DNA of 41,492 bases from the NCBI GenBank assembly GCA_035295665.1, contig DATGIQ010000445.1:1-41492 (forward strand). The letters are read 5' to 3'. The notes beneath the pieces were generated by a model. It saw nothing but the letters and a program-made list of their open reading frames with translations, was not told the origin of the DNA and did not search any database. The position numbers and the translations under genes are program-made. Every line of letters begins with the position of its first letter. Position 1 is the first letter of the stretch. This document shows positions 37,601 to 41,492 of the stretch, piece by piece. The stretch is from DATGIQ01 sp035295665. GTDB taxonomy: Bacteria; Planctomycetota; Planctomycetia; Gemmatales; Gemmataceae.

Positions 37601-39343
37601 ATGCGCATTCGCTGTATGCTCGCTGTCTGGTTGATGGGCCTGGCCCTTGCAACTCCCGCCGCCGCCGAGACGCCTGACTTGCTCCGGCTCGTCCCGGCAC
37701 AGGCCGACCTGCTCGTGAAGGTTGAGCAGCCCCGCCGGCTCGTCGAATCCGTTCTCAACCACCCGCTCATCAAAGACCTCTACCAGATCGATGCCATCCG
37801 GGATCTGTATAGCTCGACCAACGCCCGGCGATTCGATCAATTGATTGCCTACTTCGAAAAACGGCTCGGCGTGGACCGCCTGGAAATGATCGACCACCTT
37901 GCCGGCGGGGGCACGGCCGTTGCCGTCCGGTTCGAGCGCTTGAACAACAAGAAATCGCCGGTGCTGCTCGCGGTCCAAGCAAAGGATGAGCCCATGCTGC
38001 ACCGGTTCTTCCAGGTCGGGTTGGAAATCATCGAGCAGGAGTTAGCCCGGCAAGAGGCGAAGGACCATTTGGCAAAGCGCACGTATCGGGATATCGAGAT
38101 CGTCGACATCGGTGAGGAATTCCATGCCGCCGTTGTTGGTTCGGCACTCCTGATCGGCAATGTGGCGGAAGCTGTGGAACGAGGGATCGATCAACACCTG
38201 GGCGGGGGCAAGAATAGCCTCGCCGGAATGGACAGCGTGGCCGATGCCCGCAAGCTCGCCAATCCCGATCCGCTCGTGTGGATGTGGCTTAACCTGGAGA
38301 CGGCTCGCAAAGGACCGCCGCTCAAGGATCTGTTGGCCGGCGGCAACCCGGTGCTGACGGCAGTCGCGGGCCCGGTCCTGGATATCGTCCGGCGGTCGCC
38401 GTTCCTATGTGCTACGGTCCAGGCGCAGGAACACGGGGTTGTCCTGAGTTTCCGCATGCCGCGCGGTCGAGACGAAATGCCGGCCGAGTTGGCGGGGCTC
38501 CTTCCCGCGCCCGGAGAGCCGGGCTCCCGGCCGCTTTTGAAGCCGCAGGGCGTCCTGTACAGCACCAGCTATTTCCTGGATCTCGCGAAACTCTGGGACA
38601 ATCGCGCCAAGCTCCTCAATGAGGAGCAACTCAAGGCGTTGGATGCATTTGAAGTGAAGTCGGGTCGATTCTTGGCCGGGACGCGCCTGAATACGCTCCT
38701 GAACGCTGTGGGGCCTTATCAACGGGTGGTGGTGGCTCATCAAGCGAAGACCGGTTACAAGACCCCCCCCGGTCAGTATGTTCCGGCATTCGCCTTTGTG
38801 CTGGAAATGCGCGAGCCAGATTTGTTCAGTAAGCGCGCGGAAACCATTCTCCGCGGGGCAGCCCTATTGGCCACGACCCAGCTGCCGTTCCGGTCGATGG
38901 AAGAAAAACATGGCGCGCACCGGATTGTGGCCTATCGCTTCTCCGAAGATGCCAAGGTCAAGGGCGATACGAACAATATCCGGTTTAATTTCAGTCCCTG
39001 CTTTGTCTCCGTTGGAAACCAATTCGTGATCAGCTCCAACCTGGAGCTTTGCCATGAATTGATCGATTTGCTCGAAAAGGAAGCAGCCCATCCGGAATCC
39101 GCCGGCCCTTCGCCTCCGCTCCAGACCCAAATCTTTGCCGTCGGGGGTACTGCCCTGCTGGATACATTCAAGGATCGCTTGTTCACCCAGACGATCCTGG
39201 ATCAGGCGATCCCACCGGAACGGGCCAAGCAGCAAGTTCAGGCTTTCACCGATTGGGTACGCCGCCTCGGGAGTTTGCGACTCGAGACGGACTATGGGCG
39301 CGAAGACTTTCGTTACGATATCCGCCTGAAGACCGCGGACTGA
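37601..39343 (+). CDS. Secreted protein of unknown function (about 580 residues)
   Basis: A signal peptide (residues 1-22, ending PAAAE) is followed by a long mixed alpha/beta protein with no recognised motif. It begins LLRLVPAQADLLVKVEQPRR and contains segments such as YRDIEIVDIGEEFHAAVVGS, VVLSFRMPRGRDEMP and CFVSVGNQFVISSNLELCHE. The N-terminal pattern of a 'vulnerable to contribute to gradient' type is not present; the nearest general likeness is to DUF3352-type exported proteins, which I cannot confirm. The start at 37601 has GAGGAG ten bases upstream and begins the signal peptide; a frame open to 37469 adds a non-signal leader. The gene is 16 bases upstream of the DUF1800 gene and probably co-transcribed with the DUF1800-DUF1501 pair. 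Confidence 0.8.
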   Translation: MRIRCMLAVWLMGLALATPAAAETPDLLRLVPAQADLLVKVEQPRRLVESVLNHPLIKDLYQIDAIRDLYSSTNARRFDQLIAYFEKRLGVDRLEMIDHLAGGGTAVAVRFERLNNKKSPVLLAVQAKDEPMLHRFFQVGLEIIEQELARQEAKDHLAKRTYRDIEIVDIGEEFHAAVVGSALLIGNVAEAVERGIDQHLGGGKNSLAGMDSVADARKLANPDPLVWMWLNLETARKGPPLKDLLAGGNPVLTAVAGPVLDIVRRSPFLCATVQAQEHGVVLSFRMPRGRDEMPAELAGLLPAPGEPGSRPLLKPQGVLYSTSYFLDLAKLWDNRAKLLNEEQLKALDAFEVKSGRFLAGTRLNTLLNAVGPYQRVVVAHQAKTGYKTPPGQYVPAFAFVLEMREPDLFSKRAETILRGAALLATTQLPFRSMEEKHGAHRIVAYRFSEDAKVKGDTNNIRFNFSPCFVSVGNQFVISSNLELCHELIDLLEKEAAHPESAGPSPPLQTQIFAVGGTALLDTFKDRLFTQTILDQAIPPERAKQQVQAFTDWVRRLGSLRLETDYGREDFRYDIRLKTAD

Positions 39344-39359
39344 AATGGGGACATGCATC

Positions 39360-40766
39360 ATGACTGAAGCGATCGATCCGCGCTGGGCCTGGGAACCGTA
39401 CCAGCCGTCCGAGCAATCGCCCTGGGACCTCAAACGGGTGGGGCACCTCTATCGCCGGGCCTCGTTTGGGGCGACGTGGTCCGAGCTTGAACAGGGACTC
39501 CAGGCAGGCCCCGGTCCCACCATCGATCGGCTGCTCAAAGGGGACCCACCGCGCGGAGATTTCGAAGAGCAAACGGCCGAGATGGCCCGCAGCATAACCC
39601 GCGCCAACAACGGTCAGCTAGCCCGGGCGTGGTGGCTATACCGGATGCTCTTGAGCCCGCATCCGCTCCGCGAAAAATTGACCCTGTTCTGGCACAACCA
39701 CTTCGCCACGAGCAATGCCAAAGTAAACAACGCTGGCTTCATGCTTGGCCAGTACGAGCTCATGAACCGCCATGCCCTGGGCAAGTTTGGCACCTTGTTG
39801 CAGGAGATGTCACAAGATCCCGCTATGATGGTTTGGCTCGACACCAGCCTCAGCAAAAAAGGGATGCCGAACGAGAACTATGCCCGTGAATTGATGGAAC
39901 TGTTCAGCCTGGGCATTGGCCACTACACCGAACACGATGTCCGGGAGGCGGCGCGGGCCTTCACCGGCTGGGAAATTCAACAGGGGAAGGCTGTTTTCAA
40001 TTCCGCCCAGCATGACGAAGGCGACAAAACCGTACTCAAGCAGAATGGCAATTGGACGGGGGCGGATATTGTCCGGATCTGTCTGGAGCAACCCGCAACT
40101 CCCTATTTCATTGCCGGCAAGCTCTACCGCTTTCTGATCAGCGAAACGGTGCCGGCAACACCGGAGCTTTTGGAGCCCCTGGCCACGCAGTTCCGCAAGA
40201 GTGATTTCGACTTTGGCGCTCTCGTGGAGACGATGCTTCGCTCCAACCTGTTCTTTTCGCCGGCCACCTATCGAACCCGCGTCAAACCGCCGGTCGATTT
40301 CGCGCTCGGCATCGTCCGTGCCCTGGAGGCACGCGCTAGCACGACTACCCTGGCAAACGCTTTGCAAGCCTTGGGACAGGATCTCTTTTATCCGCCGTCG
40401 GTCAAGGGCTGGGACGGCGGCGCGGCCTGGCTGAATGGTCAGACCTTGCTGTTCCGGCAGAACTGGGCCTTGACCCTATGCTCCAGCGAGGACAAGGATC
40501 CCCGCGATGGCGTTCGCCGGCCGGCTGCATTTCTATTGGCGCAGAAATACGGCAAGAAGACCGATGCCGAGCTGGTCGATTTCTTCTTGCGGTTGCTCCT
40601 GCAAGACGACGTACCTTCCGAATCCCGCGCCCGGCTGCTCGACTATCAAGAGCACGCCCATAAATTGGCGATCCCGGTATACTGGACAGAGCACGATGCG
40701 GCCGAACACCGGGTCCGCACGCTTTGCCATCTGGTGTTGACGTTGCCGGAATATCAACTGGAATAG
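39360..40766 (+). CDS. DUF1800 domain protein
   Basis: A 468-residue protein with the DUF1800 signatures in order: VGHLYRRASFGATWSELEQG, REKLTLFWHNHFATSNAKVN, NENYARELMELFSLGIGHYT, DVREAARAFTGWEI, ICLEQPATPYFIAGKLYRFL and SVKGWDGGAAWLNG. No signal peptide is seen at the N-terminus. DUF1800 genes are regularly paired with DUF1501 genes, as here, and are very common in planctomycetes; a biochemical role has not been established to my knowledge. The start at 39360 has GGGG upstream and lies 16 bases after the previous gene. A second ATG at 39345 adds five residues. A family A palindrome separates it from the DUF1501 gene. Confidence 0.93.
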   Translation: MTEAIDPRWAWEPYQPSEQSPWDLKRVGHLYRRASFGATWSELEQGLQAGPGPTIDRLLKGDPPRGDFEEQTAEMARSITRANNGQLARAWWLYRMLLSPHPLREKLTLFWHNHFATSNAKVNNAGFMLGQYELMNRHALGKFGTLLQEMSQDPAMMVWLDTSLSKKGMPNENYARELMELFSLGIGHYTEHDVREAARAFTGWEIQQGKAVFNSAQHDEGDKTVLKQNGNWTGADIVRICLEQPATPYFIAGKLYRFLISETVPATPELLEPLATQFRKSDFDFGALVETMLRSNLFFSPATYRTRVKPPVDFALGIVRALEARASTTTLANALQALGQDLFYPPSVKGWDGGAAWLNGQTLLFRQNWALTLCSSEDKDPRDGVRRPAAFLLAQKYGKKTDAELVDFFLRLLLQDDVPSESRARLLDYQEHAHKLAIPVYWTEHDAAEHRVRTLCHLVLTLPEYQLE

Positions 40767-40772
40767 TTCTTC

Positions 40773-40810
40773 GTCCGTAGTCTGTAGCAATTTGGCTACG
40801 GACTACGGGC
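40773..40810. repeat. Palindromic repeat, family A copy 3
   Basis: Arms 40773-40788 and 40795-40810 pair over 16 bases with two G-T type mismatches around the loop AATTTG. The core GTAGCAATTTGGCTAC is the same as in copy 2 (21798-21865). It lies 6 bases after the DUF1800 stop and 21 bases before the DUF1501 start. Confidence 0.8.
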
Positions 40811-40831
40811 TACGGACACGAGGATTAAACC

Positions 40832-41492
40832 ATGACTCCGACGCGCAGAGATTTTTTGAAGACCTCGTTGGCCACGGGCAGTCTGGTCTCCTGGGGCCTG
40901 ACGGTGCCCGCGTTTCTGAGCCGGACGGCTGCGCTGGCACGGGCAGCCGATAAACCGGGTTCGAAGGAGACGGTTCTCGTCGTGATCCAGTTGACCGGCG
41001 GCAACGATGGTCTCAACACGGTCATTCCGTTCAAGGACGAACAGTACGCCAAGCTGCGGCCGACACTGCGGATTCCGACCGCCCAGGTCAAGAAACTGAA
41101 CGACGAGGTTGGCCTGCATCCGTCGATGGCCGGCCTGGCTGACTTGCTGCAAGAGCAGGCGCTCTGCGTGGTCCAGGGCGTGGGCTATCCGAATCCGAAC
41201 CAGTCCCACTTCCGCTCCATGGACATCTGGCAAGCCGCCAGCGTCGCGGACACGCTGACGGAAGGCTGGATTGGTCGGGCTCTGAAGAACTTGCCGTCGA
41301 CTCCGGTTTTTCACTTGGCCGGCAACAACGAAAGCGCGCCGTTATCTTTGGCCGGCGCGCCGGTGCGCGTGCCATCCTTGACCACGCTCGCCGATTTCCA
41401 GTTGCGCACTGCCGCGGCCAGCGGCGCTGACATGAAGGAGCAGCGGGCCATGATCGAGAGCGCGGCCAAGTCGCGCCGTTCGGCCCTGAAAG
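40832..41492 (+). CDS. DUF1501 domain protein (5' part; runs off the window)
   Basis: The first 220 codons of a gene that continues past the window end. Residues 5-11 (RRDFLKT) and the following hydrophobic stretch form a twin-arginine signal ending near AALARA, so Tat export is likely. DUF1501 motifs follow: VLVVIQLTGGNDGLNTVIPF, VGLHPSMAGLADLLQE, LCVVQGVGYPNPNQSHFRSM and DIWQAAS. DUF1501 belongs to the alkaline-phosphatase/sulfatase-like superfamily; the function is unknown. It follows its usual DUF1800 partner after a 65-base gap that holds a family A palindrome. GAGGATT lies in front of the ATG. Confidence 0.93.
   Translation, partial: MTPTRRDFLKTSLATGSLVSWGLTVPAFLSRTAALARAADKPGSKETVLVVIQLTGGNDGLNTVIPFKDEQYAKLRPTLRIPTAQVKKLNDEVGLHPSMAGLADLLQEQALCVVQGVGYPNPNQSHFRSMDIWQAASVADTLTEGWIGRALKNLPSTPVFHLAGNNESAPLSLAGAPVRVPSLTTLADFQLRTAAASGADMKEQRAMIESAAKSRRSALK

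Overview
The window reads as chromosomal DNA of a GC-rich planctomycete, most likely Gemmataceae or a close relative. Supporting signs are the DUF1800/DUF1501 pair, an NPCBM-domain protein, a giant surface protein with the N-terminal LEDRVLPS-type motif, a MoxR/DUF58/BatA-type gene set with giant DUF4175 and VWA proteins, and many short palindromic repeats at gene borders. This placement is inference from gene content. No rRNA, tRNA, CRISPR array, transposase or phage gene was recognised.

Layout. 61-7039 (minus) is a tight run of four genes: DUF4175-like coiled-coil membrane protein, small anchored Gln-rich protein, Tat-exported prenyltransferase/squalene-cyclase-fold protein, and NPCBM protein. 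Two of the three junctions are ATGA overlaps. 7535-9721 (plus) is a type III glutamine synthetase. 9802-17275 (minus) is a MoxR ATPase with an N-terminal zinc-ribbon-like segment, a DUF58 protein, a small frameshifted gene and a 1692-residue BatA/VWA fusion. The two minus-strand blocks look like one planctomycete Bat/MoxR-type gene set with glnN lying inside it in the opposite direction.

17300-27000 holds a 45-residue membrane protein, a cysteine desulfurase, a double-PDZ secreted protein (minus), a STAS anti-sigma-factor antagonist, a SpoIIAB/RsbW-like ATPase, mutS, an RmlC-like cupin and a secreted S9 peptidase. 27029-32899 (minus) is a 1956-residue protein with a beta-propeller-like N-terminus, fourteen Ig-like repeats and a DUF4214 C-terminus. 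33176-35560 is ureF-ureG-ureD, overlapping, without urease structural genes. Then follow a truncated HAF-repeat gene, a metallophosphoesterase and a small membrane protein (both minus), an unrecognised secreted protein, and the DUF1800 and DUF1501 genes, the last running off the window.

The most unusual feature is not a protein. Several families of short palindromic or low-complexity elements are scattered through the window and often meet genes exactly at their ends. They supply a stop codon and the last codons (moxR), touch stop codons (the anti-sigma ATPase, the PDZ gene), lie in front of starts (mutS, the DUF1501 gene), code for N-terminal segments (two genes) and sit in frame inside ureF. 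In several cases they also decide where the real start codon lies.
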